6,194 bases of DNA, taken from contig CAKZKZ010001004.1 of NCBI GenBank assembly GCA_937124495.1, forward strand, positions 1 through 6,194, written 5' to 3'. Shown in pieces: positions 1 to 6,194 of the stretch (position 1 is its first letter; every line of letters starts with the position of its first letter). The stretch is from an uncultured Dokdonia sp. GTDB lineage: Bacteria > Bacteroidota > Bacteroidia > Flavobacteriales > Flavobacteriaceae. Under the pieces are notes generated by a model. The model was not told the origin of the DNA. It worked only from the letters and a program-made list of their open reading frames with translations, and made no database searches. Position numbers and translations under genes: made by a program.

Positions 1-888
1 AATACCCCAACCTATACCTTTTAAAGCACTAATAAGCCCGTCTATCACATCGGTTAATCCTTTGAATTGATTAGCAAAAAAGGTACTTACATCTCCAATT
101 TTCAAGCCTCTTTTATTACGTAGTTTTTGATCTAAAGAAGCTAAATAGCCTGCATTATCTACATCTGACTCTGGAAGAATAGCAATTCTTGGAAATCCAG
201 ATTTGGTTTCTCCATAAATCCTTCTTGTTAAGTTCACAGGAACAATAACAATTTCATCTTTTGAATCTCCAAAGATTCCAACACCTTCTTTTTTAAGCAC
301 CCCAATAACAGTAAGTTTACGACTAAAAACACGTACCTTTTTTCCGATGGCATTACCATCTTTTCCAAAAAGCTGATTTTTAACCTCATCACCTATCACA
401 ATCACACTAGAGCCCCCTACAGATTCTGACTCATTAAAAAACCGTCCTTTTTGAAATTGTAGTGCTTCAACATCATAATAACCATTAGTGGTCGAAACTG
501 GCTGAACATCTTCCAACGTTTCATCATTATACTTAATAGTCTGGGTAGGAACATTAACCAAGTATGCCATTGCCTTAGTATCTGTTAATGTTCGATTTAA
601 ATACTGGAATTCCTCATAAGACACTAATGGAAACTGTTGTCTTTTCCATCTAGGCACTTCTGTAGGACCAAAAGAAAAATGAGATAGTATGACGGTGCTC
701 TGATCTAAAGAAGAAAGACTCCCTTTGATTTTTTTCTCCAGAGAATCTACAGCAGCAAGTACTCCTATAATTGAAAAAATACCGACAGTTACCCCCATAA
801 GAGAAAGGAAAGTTCGGAGCTTATTACTTCGTAATGCATTTACTGCAAAACGAAAGCTTTCTTTAAGTACACGTAAGTAAACAAACAT
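1..888 (-). CDS. MacB/FtsX-type ABC transporter permease, N-terminal part (gene cut by left window edge)
   Basis: The gene reads leftward from ATG at 888-886 and stays open for 296 codons to the window edge, so its C-terminus is missing. Full-length relatives are about 400-420 residues. A short basic N-terminus (residues 1-24, with NALRSNKLRTF) leads into a first membrane helix at about 26-48 (LSLMGVTVGIFSIIGVLAAV). This is the hallmark of MacB/LolC/FtsX-like permeases. Residues ~50-275 form the large periplasmic MacB core domain, with VIVIGDEVKNQLFG at about 162-175 and GKKVRVFSRKLTVIGVLKKEG at ~182-202. At ~285 the second hydrophobic segment begins (LISALKGIGWGI) and is cut by the edge. Such permeases pair with a MacB-type ATPase and often a periplasmic adaptor, and use ATP to move substrates such as lipoproteins, peptides or drugs by mechanotransmission. 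The substrate cannot be told here, and no ATPase gene is visible in the window. It is divergent from purH, with a promoter candidate at 950-981. The family call is firm; the specific function is unknown. Confidence 0.88.
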   Translation of the reverse strand, partial: MFVYLRVLKESFRFAVNALRSNKLRTFLSLMGVTVGIFSIIGVLAAVDSLEKKIKGSLSSLDQSTVILSHFSFGPTEVPRWKRQQFPLVSYEEFQYLNRTLTDTKAMAYLVNVPTQTIKYNDETLEDVQPVSTTNGYYDVEALQFQKGRFFNESESVGGSSVIVIGDEVKNQLFGKDGNAIGKKVRVFSRKLTVIGVLKKEGVGIFGDSKDEIVIVPVNLTRRIYGETKSGFPRIAILPESDVDNAGYLASLDQKLRNKRGLKIGDVSTFFANQFKGLTDVIDGLISALKGIGWGI

Positions 889-949
889 CGATATATTTTG
901 GAAAATTTAAAGATAAGACGTCTAACCTTAAAATATGTTACAAAAGTGC

Positions 950-981
950 CAAATTTATATAACCAAATCTCTTCCTATAAA
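950..981 (-). promoter_or_regulatory. candidate Bacteroidota-type promoter for the ABC permease gene
   Basis: On the minus strand TAAATTTG (957 down to 950) matches the Bacteroidota -7 consensus TAnnTTTG exactly. TTTA at 981-978 lies 20 nt upstream and matches the -33 element TTTG at three of four positions. Transcription would start about 55 nt upstream of the permease ATG. The leader contains an 8-bp palindrome AGACGTCT (916-923) of unknown meaning. The call rests on consensus matching in AT-rich DNA, where chance matches are common. Confidence 0.45.
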
Positions 982-993
982 GTGTTAAATCGC

Positions 994-1001
994 TATTTTT
1001 G
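994..1001 (+). promoter_or_regulatory. candidate -7 element for purH
   Basis: TATTTTTG matches the Bacteroidota -7 consensus TAnnTTTG exactly and lies 32 nt before the purH ATG, giving a predicted 5' leader of about 25 nt. No good TTTG-like -33 element is present at the expected distance (around 967-975). That segment lies just beside the putative -33 of the divergent permease promoter, so the two promoters would be packed back to back. I see no purine riboswitch or PurR-like dyad in the 145-bp intergenic region. Confidence 0.45.
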
Positions 1002-1033
1002 CCAGATATCCAAAATCACATAAAATTTCTATA

Positions 1034-2566
1034 ATGAGCGACGTAAAAAAAACGAGTTCCGCGTTAGTTTCTGTTTTTAATAAGGAAGGTCTTGCCCCAC
1101 TAGTGCAAAAACTTCATGATCTGGGAGTTACCCTATATTCTACAGGAGGAACCCAAAAATTTATTAACGATCTAGGAATCCCTGTGGTACCTGTCGAAGA
1201 TATTACGTCATATCCATCTATTTTAGGAGGTCGTGTAAAAACATTACATCCAAAAGTATTTGGAGGTATTCTTAACAGACAAGATCACGAAGGTGATGTT
1301 GCCGAGATGAAAGAATATGAAATCCCACAATTAGACATTGTCATTGTAGATTTATACCCTTTTGAAAAAACAGTAGCCTCTGGAGCTTCAGAACAAGACA
1401 TTATAGAAAAAATTGATATTGGAGGAATTTCTTTAATCCGTGCTGCTGCAAAAAACTTTAAAGACACCCTTTGTGTTTCTTCAGTAGATGATTATGCAGA
1501 AGTATTACAAATGGTTACTGATGGTGAAGGAACGACAACACTAGCAGATCGTAAGCGATTTGCCGCAAAGTCTTTTGGTGTTTCTTCTCATTATGACACC
1601 GCTATTTTTAATTACTTTAATGCAGATCATGAAATTCCTGCATTAAAAGTAAGTGAGCATCATGGAAAAGTACTTCGTTATGGAGAAAACCCACACCAAC
1701 GTGGATTCTTTTTTGGTGATTTTGATTCGATATTTGACAAACTTCACGGAAAAGAACTTTCATATAACAACCTATTAGATGTAGATGCAGCCGTCAACTT
1801 AATGAATGAGTTCACAGGAGAAGCCCCTACATTTGCTATTTTAAAACATAACAATGCGTGTGGATTTGCACAGCGCGACACCATGCATACAGCCTATGTA
1901 GATGCCCTTGCAGGAGATCCCACCAGTGCTTTTGGAGGAGTTCTTATTGCAAACAACACTATAGACAAAGCTACTGCTGAAGAAATACACAAATTATTTT
2001 GTGAGGTCGTCATCGCTCCTTCTTATGATGATGATGCACTTGAGATTTTAAAAGGAAAGAAAAACAGAATTATTCTTATCCAGAAAGAGGTTACATTACC
2101 AACAACGATGATGCGCACCTGTCTTAATGGAGCACTAGTTCAAGACAGAGATAACCAAACAGATACCGAAGAAAATTTAACACATGCTACACATACTAAA
2201 CCTACAGATAGTGAGTTAGAAGACTTACTATTTGCATCAAAGATATGTAAGCACACAAAGTCAAACACCATTGTACTTTGCAAGAACAAGCAACTTTGTG
2301 CAAGTGGTACGGGTCAAACATCAAGAGTAGATGCTTTACGTCAAGCGATTGAAAAAGCAACTTCTTTTAATTTTGACTTAAAAGGAGCGGTAATGGCTAG
2401 TGATGCTTTCTTCCCGTTTCCAGATTGTGTAGAGATTGCAGACAATGCAGGAATTACAGCTGTTATTCAACCAGGAGGATCTATAAAAGATCAACTTACG
2501 ATAGATTATTGCAATGAACATAAACTATCTATGGTGATGACAGGCATACGCCATTTTAAACATTAA
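1034..2566 (+). CDS. purH: bifunctional AICAR formyltransferase / IMP cyclohydrolase PurH
   Basis: This complete 510-residue protein has the normal family length (about 510-530). It performs the last two steps of de novo purine synthesis in the cytoplasm: formylation of AICAR by 10-formyl-tetrahydrofolate to FAICAR, then ring closure to IMP. The N-terminal MGS-like cyclohydrolase domain (about 1-145) shows STGGT (36-40), GGRVKTLHPK (65-74), DLYPF (106-110) and IDIGGISLIRAAAKN (127-141). Lys69, Tyr108, Asp128 and Lys140 fit the known cyclohydrolase active-site positions. The formyltransferase part (about 205-510) shows LRYGENPHQ (214-222), KHNNACG (271-277, with the catalytic Lys-His pair), DPTSAFGG (295-302), GTGQTSRVD (425-433), ASDAFFPF (455-462), QPGGSIKD (479-486) and a C-terminal MTGIRHF. 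The ATG at 1034 puts Met about 10 residues before the first conserved strand (ALVSVFNKEGL), as in relatives. No Shine-Dalgarno sequence precedes it, only an A/T-rich TAAAATTTCT. No key residue is missing and there is no frameshift. The gene is co-directional with the mre cluster downstream. Confidence 0.99.
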   Translation: MSDVKKTSSALVSVFNKEGLAPLVQKLHDLGVTLYSTGGTQKFINDLGIPVVPVEDITSYPSILGGRVKTLHPKVFGGILNRQDHEGDVAEMKEYEIPQLDIVIVDLYPFEKTVASGASEQDIIEKIDIGGISLIRAAAKNFKDTLCVSSVDDYAEVLQMVTDGEGTTTLADRKRFAAKSFGVSSHYDTAIFNYFNADHEIPALKVSEHHGKVLRYGENPHQRGFFFGDFDSIFDKLHGKELSYNNLLDVDAAVNLMNEFTGEAPTFAILKHNNACGFAQRDTMHTAYVDALAGDPTSAFGGVLIANNTIDKATAEEIHKLFCEVVIAPSYDDDALEILKGKKNRIILIQKEVTLPTTMMRTCLNGALVQDRDNQTDTEENLTHATHTKPTDSELEDLLFASKICKHTKSNTIVLCKNKQLCASGTGQTSRVDALRQAIEKATSFNFDLKGAVMASDAFFPFPDCVEIADNAGITAVIQPGGSIKDQLTIDYCNEHKLSMVMTGIRHFKH

Positions 2567-2578
2567 TTGTTTAAGATC

Positions 2579-2604
2579 TTATACGCTTTCGCGAAAGCGC
2601 ATAA
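2579..2604. repeat. purH-mreB intergenic palindrome (CGCTTTCGCGAAAGCG core)
   Basis: The core at 2584-2599 is a perfect 16-bp palindrome, CGCTTTCGCGAAAGCG. After one mismatched pair (2583 A / 2600 C) it extends by four more pairs on each side (TTAT / ATAA). A second, overlapping 10-bp palindrome, TAAGATCTTA, sits at 2572-2581. The core is GC-rich in an otherwise AT-rich gap and starts 17 nt after the purH stop. As RNA it would make a strong hairpin with a tight loop, but no T-run follows on either strand, so it is not a classical intrinsic terminator. It could be a protein-binding dyad, an mRNA 3'-end stabiliser, or a copy of a dispersed palindromic repeat; I recall very similar motifs in marine Flavobacteriaceae genomes. 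The structure is certain; the function is not. Confidence 0.8.
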
Positions 2605-2612
2605 AAACATAA

Positions 2613-2629
2613 TATTATTTGTACATTTA
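2613..2629 (+). promoter_or_regulatory. weak promoter-like element upstream of mreB
   Basis: Two imperfect -7-like sequences overlap here. TATTATTTG (2613-2621) has one extra spacer base relative to TAnnTTTG, and TACATTTA (2622-2629) has one mismatch at the last G. A TTTC at 2587-2590, inside the palindrome, lies 22 nt upstream of the first and could stand in for the -33 TTTG. If used, it would allow mreB transcription independent of purH and place the palindrome over the promoter. Neither match is strong, and read-through from purH is equally possible. Confidence 0.25.
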
Positions 2630-2675
2630 GAGAATACGACAAACCGATTTAAAATTTAATACCCTATCTCGCCCT

Positions 2676-3704
2676 ATGGGATTTTTTGATTTCTTGACTG
2701 AAGACATTGCCATTGACCTTGGTACTGCAAACACACTGATTATTCACAATGGTAAAGTCGTGGTGGATAGTCCGTCTATTGTTGCCCGTGATCGCACTAC
2801 AAAAAAGATCATTGCTGTAGGAAAAGAAGCGGCACAAATGCAAGGTAAAACTCACGAAAACATAAAAACAATACGCCCTCTTAAAGATGGGGTTATTGCA
2901 GATTTTGATGCTAGTGAGCAAATGATCAGTATGTTTATCAAAGAAATTCCTGCACTTAAGAAAAAATTATTCCCGCCTGCATTACGTATGGTTATTTGTA
3001 TCCCATCAGGAATTACAGAAGTAGAGATGCGTGCGGTAAAAGAAAGTGCAGAGCGTGTCAATGGAAAAGAAGTACATCTTATTCACGAGCCTATGGCAGC
3101 TGCTATTGGTATCGGAGTAGATATCATGCAGCCTAAAGGAAATATGATTGTAGATATCGGAGGAGGAACTACCGAGATTGCAGTCATTGCTCTTGGAGGT
3201 ATTGTATGTGATAAATCAGTAAAAATTGCGGGAGACGTATTTACAAATGATATTATCTATTACATGCGCACACAGCATAACCTTTATGTAGGAGAACGCA
3301 GTGCCGAAAGAATTAAGATACAAATAGGAGCTGCTACAGAAGATCTTGAAGTGCCACCAGATGAAATGAGTGTCCAAGGACGTGATTTATTGACTGGAAA
3401 ACCAAAGCAGGTACAAATTACCTATAGAGAGATTGCAAAGGCATTAGACAAATCTATTTTACGTATTGAAGATGCTGTTATGGAAACGTTGTCACAAACC
3501 CCTCCAGAACTCGCTGCCGATATTTATAATACTGGAATCTATCTTGCTGGTGGAGGATCTATGCTTAGAGGTCTAGACAAACGTCTTTCTCAAAAAACAG
3601 ACCTTCCTGTATACATAGCAGAAGATCCGTTAAGAGCCGTTGTAAGAGGAACAGGTATCTGTCTTAAAAACATTGCAAAATATAAAAGCGTACTCATCAA
3701 ATAA
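2676..3704 (+). CDS. mreB: rod shape-determining actin-like protein MreB
   Basis: This complete 342-residue protein has the usual MreB length. MreB binds ATP, polymerises into membrane-bound filaments and organises the lateral-wall synthesis complex (MreC, MreD, RodZ, RodA, PBP2). The actin-fold nucleotide motifs appear in order: phosphate-1 DLGTANT (14-20), connect-1 HEPMAAAIG (137-145, with Glu138 in the catalytic position), phosphate-2 DIGGGTTE (160-167) and adenosine motif AGGGSML (291-297). The N-terminus MGFFDFL is short, hydrophobic and amphipathic. Leu98-Phe99 (KKKLFPP) match the hydrophobic membrane-insertion loop described for Thermotoga MreB. The ATG at 2676 is supported by the MGFFDFLTEDIAIDLGTANT start, which is typical of Bacteroidota MreB. 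The sequence before it (ATCTCGCCCT) has no Shine-Dalgarno motif. It is first in the mreB-mreC-mreD-mrdA cluster, 109 nt after purH and 14 nt before mreC. Longer open frames on the opposite strand here are shadows. Identification is essentially certain. Confidence 0.99.
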   Translation: MGFFDFLTEDIAIDLGTANTLIIHNGKVVVDSPSIVARDRTTKKIIAVGKEAAQMQGKTHENIKTIRPLKDGVIADFDASEQMISMFIKEIPALKKKLFPPALRMVICIPSGITEVEMRAVKESAERVNGKEVHLIHEPMAAAIGIGVDIMQPKGNMIVDIGGGTTEIAVIALGGIVCDKSVKIAGDVFTNDIIYYMRTQHNLYVGERSAERIKIQIGAATEDLEVPPDEMSVQGRDLLTGKPKQVQITYREIAKALDKSILRIEDAVMETLSQTPPELAADIYNTGIYLAGGGSMLRGLDKRLSQKTDLPVYIAEDPLRAVVRGTGICLKNIAKYKSVLIK

Positions 3705-3718
3705 CCTGACGTTGACCC

Positions 3719-4555
3719 ATGCAGCAGATCATCAATTTTTTGATAAGGAATAAAAATTTCCTACTGTTTGCCTTTTTATTTTTCATCTCGCTTGTCTTTA
3801 CGATTCAATCGCACTCTTATCATAAGAGTAAGTTTATTAATTCGGCAAATTTTCTCTCTGGAGGTGTCTATGAATCAGCAAGTACTATTCAGGACTATTT
3901 TCATCTTAAAACATACAATCAACAATTATTAGAAGAAAATGCACGCTTGCGCGAAAATGATTCTAAGCTTCGTTCACGTGTTATCCAATTTGATTCCCTT
4001 ACAGGTTACAATACCTTAGAAGAGCAATACACCTACACTCCTGCAAGAGTCATTAAAAACTCGTATTCTAAAACGGATAACATCATTATGTTAAAAGTAG
4101 GAAAAAGAGATAGTATCTTTCCTGGAATGGGAGTAATTACTAGTCAAGGAATTATAGGTTTTATCGAAAAGACATCTACAAAATACAGTACTGTATTACC
4201 TATATTAAACGGCAATTTTAAAACCAATGTAAAATTACGATCTTCAAATCATTCTGGAACCTTAGAGTGGAATGGAGAAAGCCCCAATATAATGACAGTC
4301 GTTGACATGCAAGAACAAGCTCATGTAAAGATTGGAGACACTATAGAAACGAGTGGTCAATCTGCCATTTTCCCAAAAGGGATTCCTGTTGGAACTATTG
4401 AAAACTTCACGCTTGACAATAGTAAAAACTTCTATACATTATCGGTACGTCTATTTAATGATATGACAAATTTAGGCCATGTATATGTTATAGAAAACAA
4501 AGACAAAGAAGAAATCACAAGGTTAGAAAACAGTAGCACTAATGAAGAAGAATAG
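3719..4555 (+). CDS. mreC: rod shape-determining protein MreC
   Basis: This complete 278-residue bitopic membrane protein has the typical MreC length. A short cytoplasmic N-terminus is followed by one membrane helix at about 13-29 (NFLLFAFLFFISLVFTI) and a periplasmic coiled coil at about 58-92 (QQLLEENARLRENDSKLRS). Then come the two beta-barrel lobes of the MreC fold. Family signatures are PARVIKNSYSKTDNIIMLKVGK (about 108-129), GMGVITSQGIIGFIEKTSTKYSTVLPI (about 136-162) and GDTIETSGQSAIFPKGIPVGTI (206-227). The last ~18 residues (NKDKEEITRLENSSTNEEE) are charged and probably disordered. MreC links MreB filaments through MreD to periplasmic PBP2, and in the enterobacterial model it switches PBP2 to its active form. 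The start lies 14 nt after the mreB stop without a Shine-Dalgarno sequence. The 3' end overlaps mreD by 14 nt, so the Glu-rich tail codons also encode the MreD N-terminus in another frame. Confidence 0.97.
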   Translation: MQQIINFLIRNKNFLLFAFLFFISLVFTIQSHSYHKSKFINSANFLSGGVYESASTIQDYFHLKTYNQQLLEENARLRENDSKLRSRVIQFDSLTGYNTLEEQYTYTPARVIKNSYSKTDNIIMLKVGKRDSIFPGMGVITSQGIIGFIEKTSTKYSTVLPILNGNFKTNVKLRSSNHSGTLEWNGESPNIMTVVDMQEQAHVKIGDTIETSGQSAIFPKGIPVGTIENFTLDNSKNFYTLSVRLFNDMTNLGHVYVIENKDKEEITRLENSSTNEEE

Positions 4556-5051
4556 CGTTCTCGTAAATAGTGTCCGTTTTATAACCTTAGTATTGGCACA
4601 GGTTTTTGTGTTTAATAATATTGATTTTATGGGGTATCTCAACCCATACCCATATGTATTATTTATTCTTGTATTTCCTTTTAATGCAAATCGTTCTCTT
4701 TATCTATGTATTGCATTTTTAACAGGACTTACATTAGACATGTTTGGAAACAGTGGAGGAATGCACGCAGCCGCTTGTCTTACCATTGCTTATTTTAGAC
4801 CCATAGCGTTACGTTTAACTTTTGGTGTCAGTTATGAATACAATGCTATTAAGCTTCCAAATGTATCTTTTTATGAACGTTTAGTATACATTTCAAGTCT
4901 TGTGTTTGTACATCATCTTGTACTCTTCTCTTTAGAAGTTTTTAACATTTCTAGTATACTTTACATCCTAAAAAAAACGTTGTTTACAGGTATATTCACA
5001 AGTATCCTTTGCCTCATATTTAATATTCTTTTTAGTAGTCGTCAAGAATGA
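4542..5051 (+). CDS. mreD: rod shape-determining membrane protein MreD
   Basis: This complete 169-residue, strongly hydrophobic protein has the usual MreD length and gene position. Hydrophobic segments are visible at about 8-25, 36-48, 52-66, 75-92, 112-131 and 146-164, giving five or six membrane helices. Recognisable Bacteroidota MreD stretches are LNPYPYVLFILVFPF (33-47) and LTGLTLDMFGNSGGMHAAACLTIAYFRP (60-87). MreD is a poorly conserved inner-membrane partner of MreC and MreB with no known enzymatic activity; it balances MreC in control of PBP2. The ATG at 4542 lies inside the last codons of mreC (14-nt overlap), and the sequence before it (AGTAGCACTA) gives no Shine-Dalgarno site, so translational coupling to mreC is likely. 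The stop codon overlaps the next start as ATGA. The name rests on hydrophobicity, position and these motifs together. Confidence is high, though sequence alone would be weaker than for mreB. Confidence 0.93.
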   Translation: MKKNSVLVNSVRFITLVLAQVFVFNNIDFMGYLNPYPYVLFILVFPFNANRSLYLCIAFLTGLTLDMFGNSGGMHAAACLTIAYFRPIALRLTFGVSYEYNAIKLPNVSFYERLVYISSLVFVHHLVLFSLEVFNISSILYILKKTLFTGIFTSILCLIFNILFSSRQE

Positions 5052-6194
5052 GAAAACTATTACTTCTTTCTATTGTACTTAGTACCGGTCTATTATTTAC
5101 GGGAAGGCTTTTCTATTTACAGATTTATGACACCTCTGCCGTAGTCAAATCAGAAAACAATGCTATAAAAGTAGTATATGATTATCCACAACGCGGTCAT
5201 ATTTATGATCGTAATAACAAGTTGTTGGTATCAAATCAACCTTCGTATGATCTTATGGCCATCCCAAAAGATATAAAGCCATTTGATTCTCTAAGTTTAT
5301 GTAAATTATTAAATATCCCTATAGAAAAATTAAGAAAAGAATTAAAAAGAGCCAGAGTATTTTCTCCAAGATTACCTTCTCCTATTGTTTCTACGATGTC
5401 TCAGGACGAATATGCATACTTAGGAGAGCAGATGCATAAATACCAAGGGTTTTATATTCAAAAACGTTCTTTACGTGATTACCAAATAGATTTTGGCGCT
5501 AACTTCTTAGGCTACATACAGGAAGTGAACCAAAGTATGATAAAACGAGATCCTTATTATATCTCTGGAGATTTGATAGGTCGCCAAGGAGTAGAACAAC
5601 AATACGAAGAAGTATTACGAGGTGTAAAAGGAGTCAAAAGATTTCAAAAAAACAGATTCAATAAAGTCATAGCTCCTTACAAGGAAGGCAAACTTGACAC
5701 ATTGCCGGTTGCTGGTCGCAATATTCAACTCACTATAGATGCAGAACTCCAAAAATATGGAGAAGAACTCATGATTAATAAACGAGGTGGTATTGTGGCG
5801 TTAGAACCTGCGACAGGTGAAATTCTTGCACTCGTTGCAGCACCAAATTATGATCCTGCTTTATTAGTAGGAAGAGAACGTTCTAAAAATTATACACAAC
5901 TCGATGCAGATAGCATTGCAAAACCTTTATTTGACAGAGTCCTTTTGGGAGAATACCCTCCAGGATCTCCATTTAAGGCTTTAACTTCACTTATTGCATT
6001 ACAAGAAGGAGTTGTGAGTACTGAAAATAAAGTATACTGTAATGGAGGGTATCGATACGGAGGAAAAAAACCACTAGGATGTCATCATCATAAAAGCCCT
6101 GTGCAGCTTATAAGTGGTATCGCATATTCTTGTAATAGTTATTTTGCCACTGTCTATCGAAATACCATTGATAAATACAATACCCCTCAAGAAG
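5048..6194 (+). CDS. mrdA: penicillin-binding protein 2 (peptidoglycan DD-transpeptidase), N-terminal 382 codons, cut by right window edge
   Basis: The frame opens at ATG 5048, overlapping the mreD stop by 4 nt (ATGA), and runs open to the window edge, about 60% of a usual ~620-residue PBP2. An uncleaved signal-anchor helix lies at about 3-26 (LLLLSIVLSTGLLFTGRLFYL). The class B PBP pedestal/dimerisation domain follows, with PQRGHIYDRNNKLLVSNQPSYDL (47-69) and LIGRQGVEQQYEEVLRGVKG (176-195). The transpeptidase domain begins near 245 (GGIVALEPATGEILALVAAPNYDP). The active-site SxxK is SPFK, with nucleophile Ser307 and Lys310 in YPPGSPFK. The SxN motif is Ser361-Cys362-Asn363. The KTG motif must lie beyond the edge. 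PBP2 crosslinks stem peptides during side-wall elongation with RodA and is the target of mecillinam in enterics. Position after mreBCD and the pedestal motifs favour PBP2 over the divisome paralogue FtsI. Between the two motifs lies a Cys/His-rich segment (331-348), discussed under findings. The frame is intact as far as seen. Confidence 0.97.
   Translation, partial: MRKLLLLSIVLSTGLLFTGRLFYLQIYDTSAVVKSENNAIKVVYDYPQRGHIYDRNNKLLVSNQPSYDLMAIPKDIKPFDSLSLCKLLNIPIEKLRKELKRARVFSPRLPSPIVSTMSQDEYAYLGEQMHKYQGFYIQKRSLRDYQIDFGANFLGYIQEVNQSMIKRDPYYISGDLIGRQGVEQQYEEVLRGVKGVKRFQKNRFNKVIAPYKEGKLDTLPVAGRNIQLTIDAELQKYGEELMINKRGGIVALEPATGEILALVAAPNYDPALLVGRERSKNYTQLDADSIAKPLFDRVLLGEYPPGSPFKALTSLIALQEGVVSTENKVYCNGGYRYGGKKPLGCHHHKSPVQLISGIAYSCNSYFATVYRNTIDKYNTPQE

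Noticed and set aside
889..1033. Purine riboswitch or PurR-type operator upstream of purH
   Set aside because: The predicted leader is only about 25 nt, too short for a riboswitch, and I found no matching conserved core or long dyad upstream of purH.
1285..1467. 60-codon open frame on the minus strand inside purH
   Set aside because: It lies antisense within the conserved cyclohydrolase domain of purH, has no recognisable motif and no upstream signal. It is a shadow of the real gene.
2579..2604. Rho-independent terminator for purH
   Set aside because: The inverted repeat would form a strong stem, but no T-run follows it on either strand (AAAACAT to the right, and AGATC after TTAT... on the reverse strand), so I list it as a palindrome only.
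2664..3061. Two overlapping open frames (85 and 69 codons) on the minus strand across the start of mreB
   Set aside because: Both are antisense to highly conserved MreB sequence, and their translations look like no known family. They are chance frames.
5925..5980. Altered PBP2 active site (SPFK in place of the common STFK/STMK)
   Set aside because: The catalytic Ser and Lys keep the SxxK spacing, and GSPFK is, as far as I recall, normal in Flavobacteriia. It is not a sign of an inactive enzyme.
1..6194. A novel defence, mobile or biosynthetic system
   Set aside because: Every coding stretch is explained by well-known core families. There are no transposase, integrase, phage, CRISPR, toxin-antitoxin or tRNA signatures, and the gaps are too short to hide another gene.

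Overview
The window looks like a piece of a low-GC Bacteroidota chromosome, most likely a marine member of the Flavobacteriaceae. This rests on AT-rich coding sequence with A/T-ending codons, start codons without a Shine-Dalgarno sequence, promoter elements of the Bacteroidota TAnnTTTG type, and protein signatures typical of the group (the MreB N-terminus MGFFDFLTEDIAIDLGTANT and the PBP2 active-site motif YPPGSPFK). A perfect 16-bp palindrome, CGCTTTCGCGAAAGCG, resembles a repeat I recall from Dokdonia-like genomes. That is only a weak hint at genus.

Layout: positions 1-888 (minus strand) hold the N-terminal ~296 residues of a MacB/FtsX-type ABC transporter permease, cut by the left edge. 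A 145-bp intergenic region (889-1033) separates it from the divergent purH gene and holds promoter candidates for both directions. purH (1034-2566, plus) is complete and encodes the bifunctional enzyme for the last two steps of IMP synthesis. A 109-bp gap (2567-2675) carries the palindrome and a weak promoter-like element. From 2676 to the right edge runs the cell-shape (elongasome) cluster: mreB, mreC, mreD and the first 382 codons of the PBP2 transpeptidase gene (mrdA/pbpA).

How the genes work together: MreB forms membrane-bound filaments. MreC and MreD are the membrane and periplasmic partners. PBP2 crosslinks lateral-wall peptidoglycan under their control. Spacing tightens along the cluster: 14 nt between mreB and mreC, a 14-nt overlap of mreC and mreD, and a 4-nt ATGA overlap of mreD and mrdA. 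This fits one transcript with translational coupling. The SEDS glycosyltransferase gene rodA would be the expected next gene, but it lies outside the window. purH is not functionally linked to cell shape; its place upstream of mreB is probably conserved synteny, and no U-tract terminator separates the two.

I found no mobile element, CRISPR array, RNA gene or defence system. This is a core housekeeping region. The points most worth a second look are the palindrome and a Cys/His-rich segment next to the PBP2 active site that could bind metal.
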